From: CAWDPQ01 sp963804245
GTDB taxonomy: Bacteria > Acidobacteriota > Vicinamibacteria > Vicinamibacterales > 2-12-FULL-66-21
NCBI GenBank assembly: GCA_963804245.1
Contig: CAWDPQ010000012.1
Location: forward strand, 1-64,000
Length of the DNA: 64,000 bases
Reading direction: 5' to 3'
The notes under the pieces were generated by a model that worked only from the letters and a program-made list of their open reading frames with translations, made no database searches and was not told where the DNA came from. Both the position numbers and the translations under genes were made by a program. Below are positions 8,699-17,493 of the stretch, in pieces. Position 1 is the first letter of the stretch. Each line of letters starts with the position of its first letter.

Positions 8699-9685
8699 TC
8701 AAGAAACGCCTGCCAAGGCGTAGCGATCCGGCGATGCCAGAAAGCGCTCGCGACAGCCGCCACAGCAGAAGTAGTAAGTCCGTCCGCCGTGTTCCGCGCG
8801 GTGAGTGGCCGTGGCAATCGTCACGTCCATGCCGCAGATCGGATCGCGGGCCTCGAGCGCCGGCGACGGCTCAGCGGCAGTGGATGGCTTCGCCTCCGCA
8901 GACGCGCGACGTACCTTGACGATCTCGGCCAGGATACTCAGCGCAACTTCTTCCGGCGCGCGCGCACCGATGTCGACGCCTGCCGGGTTCACGATGCCAT
9001 CGAGAGCGGCTGTGGGCGTGCCTCCGGCAACGAGCGTCTCGCGGATCTGCGCGAAGCGCTTCCTCGATGCCACGACGCCGAGATAGGCAGGGTCGACGCT
9101 CAGCGCCGACTTGATCGCCTCCTCGTCGCGCTGACCGAGCGTAGCCACGACGGCAAAGAGCCGGCCAGGCCGCGGCAGCTGACCGCCGAAAAGTTCCTGC
9201 CCGATGGTGTCGACGATACGGTCCGCTTCGGGGAACGCGTCGCGATCCGCTTCCGGATCGACGACATCGACCGTATAGCCCATGACTTTGCCCAGACGTG
9301 CCAGCGCCTGCGCGGCGGGCGACACACCAAAGACAAGGAGACAGGGCGCCGGCAGAACTGGCTCGAGATAAATGTCCACGCTGCCCCCGCTATGGCAAGT
9401 CATCGGAAAGGCGGTGATGCCGGCGCGATGTTCGCCATCAGGATTCGGTGTCAAAGAAATCAGCCGCGGCTCCGCGACGTTCAAAGCAGCCATCGCTTCG
9501 CGAACGACGGTCGACTGAATGCAGCTTCCGCCGAGCCACCCGTGCCAGTCGCCACGCTCGGTGATGAGAGCCGTGTTGCCGATCTGGGCGGAGCTCGCCG
9601 GCTCTCGACGCACGACGATCGCCATGACGAACGGCTCACCTTTGTGTGCGAGATCGGCCGCCAGCTTCAAGACGTCGGTGCGCAT
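8699..9685 (-). CDS. XdhC/CoxI-family protein with C-terminal YHS domain
   Basis: This is an XdhC-type molybdenum cofactor chaperone, which in related systems binds and sulfurates Moco before insertion. Residues ~1-70 are the XdhC_CoxI domain (GGSCIQSTV), and ~115-255 form the Rossmann-like XdhC_C domain. After a linker, residues ~283-325 form a YHS domain beginning DPICGMDV, with further cysteines in YYFCCGGCRERF, a probable metal-binding module. A YHS tail is uncommon on XdhC and may relate to copper or other metal delivery; that is inference. It starts 13 bases after the mocA-like gene. Confidence 0.9.
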   Translation of the reverse strand: MRTDVLKLAADLAHKGEPFVMAIVVRREPASSAQIGNTALITERGDWHGWLGGSCIQSTVVREAMAALNVAEPRLISLTPNPDGEHRAGITAFPMTCHSGGSVDIYLEPVLPAPCLLVFGVSPAAQALARLGKVMGYTVDVVDPEADRDAFPEADRIVDTIGQELFGGQLPRPGRLFAVVATLGQRDEEAIKSALSVDPAYLGVVASRKRFAQIRETLVAGGTPTAALDGIVNPAGVDIGARAPEEVALSILAEIVKVRRASAEAKPSTAAEPSPALEARDPICGMDVTIATATHRAEHGGRTYYFCCGGCRERFLASPDRYALAGVS

Positions 9686-9698
9686 ATCAGGTGCTCGC

Positions 9699-10313
9699 TC
9701 AATGGGCCTCGGCCGCCGCCTTGACTCGATCGACGTCCGCGGGCACGTCCAGATCCGCGAGCGCCTCGGCCGGCCAGGCGACGCTTCGCGCTTCGTGGCG
9801 ATGCCGCTTCACGACATGCTTTCCGCATCCCTGCCCCTCGGATACTTCCAGTTCGTGGAAGAGCGAGCGATCGTAGAGAACGGGCGGGGCATTCACGCCC
9901 TCGTAGTCAGAGACCACGAGTGGCGCCGTGCTGTCCCGGTACTCGCGGATCAGCGTTTCGATCATTGCCGGAGTCACGAAAGGCATATCGGCAAGGATCA
10001 CGACAGCCGCGCGCGCCGGCGTTTCACCGACAGCGCGGATTCCCGTACGCAGCGAACTGTTGACACCCGCCTCGTAATCGGGATTCACCACGGTGGTGCA
10101 CTCGATCGCGCCAATGGCTTCTCGCGTCCGCTCCGCCTCGTGGCCGAGTACGACGCACACCGGATCGAGGCCGGCCTCCTTCGCCCGCCTGACTGCGCGG
10201 TGGACAATCGTCTCGCCGCCGAGCTCGACGAACAGCTTGTTTCGTCCCATGCGCGATGACGTTCCAGCGGCGAGAACGACTCCGGCGACGGCGCCGGCGC
10301 GTTCAGATGGCAT
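9699..10313 (-). CDS. mocA: Molybdenum cofactor cytidylyltransferase-like NTP transferase
   Basis: The protein is a MobA-like nucleotidyltransferase of about 204 residues. The N-terminal nucleotide-binding loop is GVVLAAGTSSRMGRNK, and the metal-site region is LADMPFV. CODH uses molybdopterin cytosine dinucleotide, so a CTP:molybdopterin cytidylyltransferase (MocA) is expected in the cluster. The start ATG (MPSERAGAVAG) overlaps the end of the upstream xdhC gene by 11 bases. A MobA-type GTP specificity cannot be excluded from sequence alone. Confidence 0.87.
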   Translation of the reverse strand: MPSERAGAVAGVVLAAGTSSRMGRNKLFVELGGETIVHRAVRRAKEAGLDPVCVVLGHEAERTREAIGAIECTTVVNPDYEAGVNSSLRTGIRAVGETPARAAVVILADMPFVTPAMIETLIREYRDSTAPLVVSDYEGVNAPPVLYDRSLFHELEVSEGQGCGKHVVKRHRHEARSVAWPAEALADLDVPADVDRVKAAAEAH

Positions 10314-11393
10314 GAATCGCGACTCCTCTCTCGCGCAGGTGGCCGGCCTGCTGGCGTCCGTGAATCGCCAGCAGCTCGGCGACGATGCTGAAAGCGATTT
10401 GCTCGGGCCCGTCGGCGCCGATATCGAGCCCGACCGGGCCGAAGACCCGGCGGTCGTTGCTGGCGCCCGCCTGGCGAAGGATTTCCACCGCGCGTGCGCG
10501 CGGTCCGAGCAAGCCGATATACGACGCGTCCGTTCGCAGGAATCTGCGCAGCCAGTCGCGATCGTGTCCAAAGGCGTGCGTCTTCACGACGACCAACGTG
10601 CTCCTGTCGACGGTGAGCGCTGGCACGTCGGCATCAGGCCTCGCCTCGATCAGGCGACGGGCGGCTGGAAATCGCTCGCTGGACAAGTAGGCCGGTCGAT
10701 GATCGACCACCGTCACCGCGAATCCGGCCTCAGCCGCGTAGGCCACGAGTGGAATCGTGTCGTCGCCGGCGCCGCACACGATCAATGCCGGTGGCGCGAC
10801 CAGAACGTCGGTGAAGACGAGATGAGAGTCGAGCGCATCCAGTCGCGACCCAGATTGCGCCAGCGCGGAAGAGGCGAGACGCGTCAGATCGCCGTCGAGA
10901 TCGCTCTGCCCGGTCGTGCCGGCGCGCTGACCTGGTCGCATTCACGACGATCGATCGACCCACATCGGCCGGACCCTTCACGATCGTCACAACGGCAAAG
11001 GTGGCCGCTCGAGCAAAGTGATCGAGCAGCGTGCGCGATGCCTCGAGTGCCAGCGGGTCCGACATCGACTGCACGAAGATATCGACCGATCCGTTGCAGC
11101 CCAGGCCCAGACCCCACAGCGCGTTGTCATCGGAACCCGTGTCGTAGTGGAGAAGCTGCGGGAACGCCGGACGCGATCACCTGCTGCGCGGTCTCGCGAA
11201 CATCCGCCTCGAGGCAGCCGCCGCTCACGCCACCCAACGTCCGGCCGTCGTCTTCAACGAGAAACTTGGCGCCCGGACGCCTATACGACGAGCCGGCGAT
11301 GTGGACGACGGTGGCCAGCGCGGCACGGCGTCCTGTCGAGGCGAGTTGTAGGACGCGGCCGACAATCTCGGCCGATTCCCGCCAATGTTTCAT
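10303..11393 (-). CDS. XdhC/CoxI-family Moco maturation protein, two frameshifts
   Basis: First gene of the cox cluster, about 360 codons when the pieces are joined. The N-terminal XdhC_CoxI domain starts at ATG 11393 (ALATVVHIAGSSYRRPGAK, GGVSGGCLE). Near 11160 an extra C in a CCC run shifts the frame. The next piece continues with LLHYDTGSDDNALWGLGLGC to GRSIVVNA. A second shift near 10930 leads to the Rossmann part (ALIVCGAGDDTIPLVAYAA) and the stop at 10303. All three pieces match one XdhC protein, so sequencing error is as likely as inactivation. A second XdhC gene lies two genes downstream. Confidence 0.82.
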
Positions 11394-11416
11394 GGAGAAG
11401 ACTCGGACCTTCGTAC

Positions 11417-11445
11417 TGTATATCGTCCGTGGAATGGGGTGTCAA
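11417..11445 (-). promoter_or_regulatory. Sigma-70-type promoter for the cox cluster
   Basis: On the minus strand TTGACA (11445-11440) is followed after exactly 17 bases by TATACA (11422-11417), about 24 bases before the ATG at 11393. This is the best -35/-10 pair near the head of the cluster. Confidence 0.6.
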
Positions 11446-11483
11446 ACGAGCGTGGCTGATGCTGCAGTCGTAACGGCTCGCCA

Positions 11484-13165
11484 CTACTGCGCGGAAGCCG
11501 GGACACCGCCGAGAAGCGACCCCAGGAAAAGGGGCTCGAAGAAGTTGCATTGAGCCTCCTGGAGACGCATGGCCTCTCGCATCGCAGAGTCCAGAACGAT
11601 GTACTTGTCGGATCCCCGCCCGCGACCGGTCGGGTGCTTGAATGCGGGCCAGTGAACCGAGTCGCTGCCGTTGGGATTGCCCGTAGCCGCGAATCGCGAC
11701 CAGTAGCCAGCGATATTGTCGTGCAGCAGACGATCGACGTCATCGAGAGCATGGACGGCAAAGATCGGAGGGACGTAGTTGTTGCCAAAAAGGATGTTGG
11801 ACTCGACCCCGTGGATGACGTGCTGGATGGCGAGGTCATCGATTTCATGCTCGGACCAGGTACATGAAGGTGGGAGTGCCCGTGCGCTCGAGAAGGCGCG
11901 CGAGTCGACGTCCCTCGCAAGCGAATTGCGCATCTGCTGTGACACGCGCCATGGCTTCCATTGGTGAGGCGAAACTCGAGGCCGGGTAGATATCGAGAAC
12001 GCTCGATCCATGAGGGCCGAACTCGTTCATCACCCAACCTTCGGTACTGCTCGAGGCTGACGCCCGTTGGGAAGCTTCGGGTGATGAATGCCCCCCACCC
12101 CTCGTCGCGATTGAACCCGATAATGGTCGGCACACGATGGAAGGCACCGGATTCGAAGAGGGCTCGCGGTTGATCCGGAACGACCAACCCGTCGACAACA
12201 GGCTCCCAGTACACGCGGTCGGCAGGCTCCACCACCTGCAGCGTGCCAACTGGCATGGCGGTGAGCACCTGATCGCGGGTCTTGGAGCGCATGCAGGCGA
12301 GCACCTCACGCGGATCGGTGCAGCCGATGGCCGTTGTCCAGGCGTCGCCCGTCAAAAGCCGCCGTTGATGCGTCGCCCAGCGGGTGGTGGAGAGGTAGGC
12401 GCTCTGCAAGATCGCGCGGTGATAGAGACCCGCACTTCCCGGCGATATGAGATGCAGAGCGACGCTCGCACCTCCGGCCGAGGTGCCGGCGAGCGTGACG
12501 TTGTTCGGATCACCTCCAAAGCGGGCGATGTTGTCCTGGACCCATCGCAGTGCTGCCTGCTGATCCAGTAACCCATAGTTACCGGAGGTCGGACGCGTCG
12601 GGTCCTCCGCGGCGAGCGCGCGGTGAGCGAGAAAACCAAGGGGACCCACGCGATAGTTCGGTGCGACCACAACTGCACCGGTCTGTTCGGCAAACGTTCG
12701 ACCGTTGCTTCCCGCGAAGTTCGCCGAAGCTCCGGTGAACGCACCGGTATGGAGCCAGACGATCACGGGCGCCAGTGCCGCCGGACGAAGGTCGCGCGTC
12801 CAGACGTTCATGAATAGGCAGTCTTCGGATCCCAGCAGCACTCCCTGCGGCAATTGCACCTGCGGACACTGGGGAACTCCCGTTCTTGCATCGACGACGG
12901 AGGGCGACCAGGCTGCGCGAGGCTGCGGAGGCTTCCACCGATTACCACCGGCCGGAGAATCCGCATACGGGATGCCGAGGAACGAACACGACGCACCGAG
13001 ATCGAGTCCTCGAACGTCACCCTGCGGCAGCGTCAGATAGCAGGAATCCTGAAATCCCATTCCCTTCGCGACTCCGTGATCCAACCCGACCGAGAGACTG
13101 GCGGCGAATGTCAGAGTCGCTACGATTGAACGTATCCGCGTGGGGACGTCGAGGGCAGGTATCAT
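11484..13165 (-). CDS. Secreted type B carboxylesterase, two frameshifts
   Basis: This alpha/beta-hydrolase of the carboxylesterase/cholinesterase family should hydrolyse esters outside the cytoplasm. ATG 13165 is preceded by a good ribosome site (AAGGAGA) and a signal peptide (RIRSIVATLTFAASLSV). Landmarks are SEDCLFMNVWT, the oxyanion region VIVWLHTGAF, and the nucleophile elbow GTSAGG (Ser). The frame breaks near 12040, after LEQYRR, and again near 11860. The catalytic-His part continues in a third frame to the stop at 11484 (NNYVPPIFAVHALDDVD). Joined length ~560 fits the family. Separated from the cox cluster by 90 bases. Confidence 0.85.
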
Positions 13166-13270
13166 GACGGTCTCCTTTTTCGTTCCGTTTTTCAGGCCGT
13201 TGCTGAGTGATGCGAGCGTGCCGCCCTCAGGTCGATCGCCGCTCATCGCATCGATGTCTCAGCTCGAAAT

Positions 13271-13938
13271 CTACGGGTGAAGCTTGTCGATCACGACGCG
13301 GATCTCCCAGTCTCGACCGCGCGTCCGCGGGATGCTCAGTCGTTTCGGCTTCCCGAAGAATTGGCGAAGGCGTCCCCCGTCGGCGTTGACGACATCGAGT
13401 GCAGCGTCAGCTCGGAGCGCCAGTCGTGGTCAGCGTCACGTCCAAGGTTCCCGTCGCTGGCGAAATCACTGCGAACCGCTGACACGCGCCATCCGCGTAG
13501 TCCTGGCCCGCGCAACTCGGTCGCTGGCGGTTACCGAACCACGCACCATGTCACCCACTGTAACGAAGACCAAGGGATCGAGAACAACGTCGATCCGCGT
13601 GTCGGTGACAATGCATGTGCGCTTGAACTCGGTGAAGATACCCAGGCTGCGAAAACCGGACGAGGGTGCGATCCCAGAAATGTGAGGCCGGCAGGCCAGG
13701 GATGCGGTAGTTGCCGCCATCATCGGTCGTCGTCGACGGTTCCGGCAACACCTCCAATACCGTCACTCGAGCGCCGATCGCCGGTCGTCCTGACGTGGTG
13801 ACCTTGCCGGACAGCGTGTGACCGAGAGGGGCCGTAACCGGGTCCGAGCCTGGCGCCGCAGGCAGTCGCGTTCCGGACGAATCACACCCGGTCAGGAACA
13901 GGGCGGCACAAATGATGGTGGCTAATCGATGGCCTCAT
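13271..13938 (-). pseudogene. Lipoprotein with carboxypeptidase-regulatory-like domain, multiply frameshifted
   Basis: An ATG at 13938 follows a strong ribosome site (GGAGGAA). Within a few codons the frame must shift to read a lipoprotein signal ending in the lipobox LTGC. A beta-sandwich typical of CarboxypepD_reg domains follows (VTVLEVLPEPSTTTDDGGNYRIPG). Further shifts near 13665 and 13490 are needed to follow the protein (EFKRTCIVTDTRIDVVLDPL, then SDFASDGNLGRDADHDWRSE) to a stop at 13271. Three or more breaks suggest either poor sequence here or real decay. The function is unknown, probably an extracytoplasmic adhesion or binding protein. Confidence 0.55.
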
Positions 13939-14045
13939 GACTGCTTCCTCCGGGCTGTAAAACGCCTGCGAGCTAATATGGAGAGGCGGTCGACGGAAGT
14001 CCTGGGAAACGCCCTGGAAATTTCCTGGTTTTCTGCTGGCGGGCC

Positions 14046-14705
14046 ATGAGGCTGCAGTTCGGGGAGTTCACGCTCGACGTCGATACGCGCCAGTTGCTGA
14101 GGGGCGGCGCCGACGTGCACCTGTCGCCGAAAGCATTCGATCTGCTCAGCGCGCTGCTCCAGAATCGGCCGCGGGCCGTGTCCAAATCCGAATTGCAGGA
14201 AATCCTCTGGCCGGCCACGTTCGTGGCGGAATCGAATCTCTCGAGTCTGATCGCCGAGCTGCGGCATGCCCTGGGCGACACGCCGCGTCAGACGCGATTC
14301 ATCCGCACGGTGCAGCGTTTCGGATACGCGTTCGCATCACCAGCGACGGAGATTCAAGAGCCTCGCGCACGAGCGCTCGCAAGACCAGCCGGCTGTTGGG
14401 TTACCTGGAAAAATGGGCAGGCGGCCCTGGCCAGTGGCGCCAACCTGGTGGGGCGAGATCGGGACGTGGCCGTGTGGCTCGACTCACCAACGGTGTCACG
14501 TCACCACGCCCGAATCATGGTTGCGGGGACTGAAGCCACGATCGAGGATCTCGGAAGCAAGAACGGGACGTTCGTCCGCGGCACCCGGATCACGGATCGG
14601 TCGACGCTCATAGACGGCGACGCCATTCGAATCGGCTCGGTCGACGTGGTCTTTCGTATGGTGTCGGTGGTGAGCTCGACGAAGAGCGTCGGGCCCGATC
14701 AATAG
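14046..14705 (+). CDS. OmpR-type winged-helix regulator fused to an FHA domain
   Basis: Residues ~1-98 form a CadC/OmpR-type winged helix (FGEFTLDVDTRQLLRGG, LSPKAFDLLSALLQNR, GYAF). Residues ~118-207 form an FHA phosphothreonine-binding domain with SRHHARI and GSKNGTFVRG. It is probably a transcription factor whose output depends on a phosphorylated Thr partner. A Ser/Thr kinase gene starts 62 bases downstream on the same strand, reminiscent of the EmbR-PknH pair of Mycobacterium, although EmbR also has a BTAD domain that is absent here. The partnership is inference. Confidence 0.85.
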   Translation: MRLQFGEFTLDVDTRQLLRGGADVHLSPKAFDLLSALLQNRPRAVSKSELQEILWPATFVAESNLSSLIAELRHALGDTPRQTRFIRTVQRFGYAFASPATEIQEPRARALARPAGCWVTWKNGQAALASGANLVGRDRDVAVWLDSPTVSRHHARIMVAGTEATIEDLGSKNGTFVRGTRITDRSTLIDGDAIRIGSVDVVFRMVSVVSSTKSVGPDQ

Positions 14706-14750
14706 CTCGAACCGTTCCCATCGACCCTCCCACCCCGACGGACCGGGCGC

Positions 14751-14756
14751 TATAAT
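14751..14756 (+). promoter_or_regulatory. Perfect -10 box close to the kinase start codon
   Basis: TATAAT lies 11 bases before ATG 14768, which would put the transcript start within a few bases of the start codon (a leaderless or nearly leaderless mRNA). No good -35 is seen. Confidence 0.4.
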
Positions 14757-14767
14757 CGCGCCGCTCC

Positions 14768-17476
14768 ATGGCAGTTGCTCCGGGCAGCAATCTCGGCCCC
14801 TACCAAATACTGGCGCCGCTCGGCGCCGGTGGCATGGGCGAGGTGTATCGAGCCAAGGATACGCGCCTGGATCGGATCGTCGCCATCAAGGTCCTCCCGG
14901 CATCCTTCGCGTCGAAACCCGAACATCGTGAGCGACTGGATCGTGAGGCCAGGGCGATTGCTCGACTGAATCATCCGCACATTTGCGATGTGTACGATGT
15001 CGGGCGCCAGGGTGACGACGATTTCCTGGTCATGGAGTACCTGGAGGGGCGGACCCTGGCCGACAGACTCGTCGCCGGTCCCCTGCCCGTCCGCGAAGTC
15101 CTTCGCCACGCGATCGAGATCGCCGATGCCCTCAATCACGCTCATCGTCAAGGCATCGTGCATCGCGACCTCAAGCCTGGGAACATCATGCTGACGAGCA
15201 GCGGAGCAAAGCTCCTGGACTTCGGGCTTGCCAAGCTGCGCCCCGTGGAGTCCATTCCGGACCTGTCGACCGTCGTCACCCATGGCACCCCGCTGACCGC
15301 GTCCGGCAGCATTCTGGGCACGTTTCAGTACATGGCACCCGAGCAACTGCAAGGCAAGGACGTCGACTCTCGCGCTGACATCTTTGCGTTTGCTGCCGTG
15401 ATCTACGAAATGACCACGGGGCGGCGCGCGTTCGAGGGCAGCACGCAGGCAAGCGTGATTGGCGCGATCCTGCACATGGATCCGCCGGCCATGGCCACGC
15501 TGCAGCCGGTCGCGCCACCCGCGTTGGATCGGCTCGTGAACAGGTGTCTGGCGAAGGATCCCGAACACCGTTGGCAGACGGTGCGCGATCTGCGATTCGA
15601 GCTGCAGGGAATTGCGGAAGGAGTAGAGAGGAGCGGCCGCGTGGCGCCGATGGTCGCGCGGCGGAATGTCCGCTCGTATCTGGCGGCGACGCTGGCTGTC
15701 CTCGCGGTGCTCGCAGTCGGTGCCGCCCTGGTAAAGGACTGGCTGCCGGCGCGCGCACCGTCATCGCCGACAGCGCCTCTCATGCGCTTCGTCCTCGGGC
15801 TGTCTCCTAGCGCCCCAGTCGCCGTCGAAGATCAGTCTGCAACCGTTCTCGCCGTGTCGCCCGACGGAGCACGCCTGGTGTACGTGGCGAAATTGGGCAA
15901 CAACACCCAGTTGTACGTCCGTCCACTCGATCAGTTTCAGCCGACGCCTGTCGCCGGCACCGAGGGGGGCACAGGCCCGTTCTTCTCGCCCGATGGGCAG
16001 CGGGTCGCGTTCTTCGCCGGTGGAAAACTCAAGACGGTTGGACTCGACGGCAGCCCTCCAGTGACCGTATGCGATGCCCCGACCAGCCGCGGCGGGAGCT
16101 GGGGGAGCGACGACACCATCGTCTTCACTCCAGGAATCGGCGCCGGTTTGATGCGAGTGCCGGCTGGCGGGGGAGAACCGAAAGCGCTGACTACCCCTCA
16201 TCAGTTGCAGCCCACGCTCACTCATCGATGGCCCGCCGTGCTGCCCGACGGGAAGTGGGCGCTCTTCACGCTGTGGACGGGCGTTGGACGAGCGGAGGAA
16301 GCGCGATTGGCACTGGTCTCGCTCGAGTCCGGCGAGCAGCGGATCCTGCCGCTGGAGGGTGCCAGCAGTCCACACTATTCGCAAACGGGGCATGTTGTTT
16401 TCCTGCGATCGGATTCGGTGATGGCGGCGCCGTTCAGTGTGGAGCGGCTGGAAGTAACGGGTCCGGCCGTCACAATTGCGGAGGGCATCGCCAGCAGCGT
16501 CTGGGGCAGCGCCCAATTCGACGTGTCGAGTACCGGCATCATCGTCTACGTGTCGGCGGGGGATGTCAGCGGCCAACATACGTTGCGATGGGTCGATCGA
16601 ACTGGGCGCGATTCCGCTGTTGCCGTTTCTTCGCGTGTTCTGGAGGAGCCGCGCGTGTCCCCCGATGGTGAGCACGTGCTGGTGACGAAGCGCGAAGCCA
16701 ACGTGGATGTCTGGGTTTATCAGCTGGCCCAGGGCGCCTTGACCCGCCTCACGTCGGAAATCACCGAGGACGAGACGCCCATCTGGATGAGCGACGGCCG
16801 CCGCATCACCTTCGCTGCGGCCAGGCGGGCGCAGTACCGGCTGGTTCTGTGGAAGCCGATGGATGCCGGCGACGAAGTGTTGTTGTTGCGGGGCGAGAGG
16901 GCGGACGATCACCCGCATCCGGACTCATGGTCGCCCGATGGTCAGACTCTGGCGCTGACGAATATCCGCGCGCCGTTCGAGGATGCTGATATCTGGCTGT
17001 TCCGGCCGGCGGAGACACCGCAGATCCGGCCGTTTCTCCAGACGAAGTTCAATGAAGGCGCCGCACGGTTTTCTCCCGACGGTCGCTGGCTTGCGTATGT
17101 CTCGAACGAATCCGGACGGTATGAGGTGTACGTCCGGCCGGCCAACGGTGCCGGCAAGGAGCACAAGATCTCAGTCGAGGGAGGTACCGAGGCGGTCTGG
17201 GCTCGCACCGGCGACGAGCTCTTCTATCGGAGCGGTGACCGGATGATGGCGGCGACGGTCGGCTTCAATCCATCCTTCAGCGTTCAACAGCGCCGCATGC
17301 TCTTCGAAGGACGCTACGTTCCCGCGCGGCGGCTCCACGCAAACTACGACGTCTCACCTGACGGCCAGAGGTTCCTGATGATCAGGCAGATCGGACAGAC
17401 GTCGGCTCCCCAACTCCGCGTGGTGCTTGGATCGCTGCAGGGCTCAATGCCAGGAAATCGGCCGGATTCACAGTGA
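14768..17476 (+). CDS. Membrane Ser/Thr protein kinase with PD40/TolB-like propeller
   Basis: This PknB-type kinase has 902 residues. The glycine-rich loop is GAGGMGEVYRAK, Lys41 is in VAIK, the catalytic loop is VHRDLKPGN (Asp134), and DFG is at ~151. The kinase domain ends near 285. One membrane helix follows (YLAATLAVLAVLAVGAALV), then an outside region with WD40-like PD40/TolB repeats (SPDGQRVAFFAGG, SPDGQTLAL, SPDGRWLAYVSNES). This architecture is abundant in Acidobacteriota. It probably senses an extracellular or envelope signal and phosphorylates cytoplasmic targets, perhaps the FHA regulator upstream. Confidence 0.93.
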   Translation: MAVAPGSNLGPYQILAPLGAGGMGEVYRAKDTRLDRIVAIKVLPASFASKPEHRERLDREARAIARLNHPHICDVYDVGRQGDDDFLVMEYLEGRTLADRLVAGPLPVREVLRHAIEIADALNHAHRQGIVHRDLKPGNIMLTSSGAKLLDFGLAKLRPVESIPDLSTVVTHGTPLTASGSILGTFQYMAPEQLQGKDVDSRADIFAFAAVIYEMTTGRRAFEGSTQASVIGAILHMDPPAMATLQPVAPPALDRLVNRCLAKDPEHRWQTVRDLRFELQGIAEGVERSGRVAPMVARRNVRSYLAATLAVLAVLAVGAALVKDWLPARAPSSPTAPLMRFVLGLSPSAPVAVEDQSATVLAVSPDGARLVYVAKLGNNTQLYVRPLDQFQPTPVAGTEGGTGPFFSPDGQRVAFFAGGKLKTVGLDGSPPVTVCDAPTSRGGSWGSDDTIVFTPGIGAGLMRVPAGGGEPKALTTPHQLQPTLTHRWPAVLPDGKWALFTLWTGVGRAEEARLALVSLESGEQRILPLEGASSPHYSQTGHVVFLRSDSVMAAPFSVERLEVTGPAVTIAEGIASSVWGSAQFDVSSTGIIVYVSAGDVSGQHTLRWVDRTGRDSAVAVSSRVLEEPRVSPDGEHVLVTKREANVDVWVYQLAQGALTRLTSEITEDETPIWMSDGRRITFAAARRAQYRLVLWKPMDAGDEVLLLRGERADDHPHPDSWSPDGQTLALTNIRAPFEDADIWLFRPAETPQIRPFLQTKFNEGAARFSPDGRWLAYVSNESGRYEVYVRPANGAGKEHKISVEGGTEAVWARTGDELFYRSGDRMMAATVGFNPSFSVQQRRMLFEGRYVPARRLHANYDVSPDGQRFLMIRQIGQTSAPQLRVVLGSLQGSMPGNRPDSQ

Positions 17477-17493
17477 CGCCAGCGCGCGCGTTC

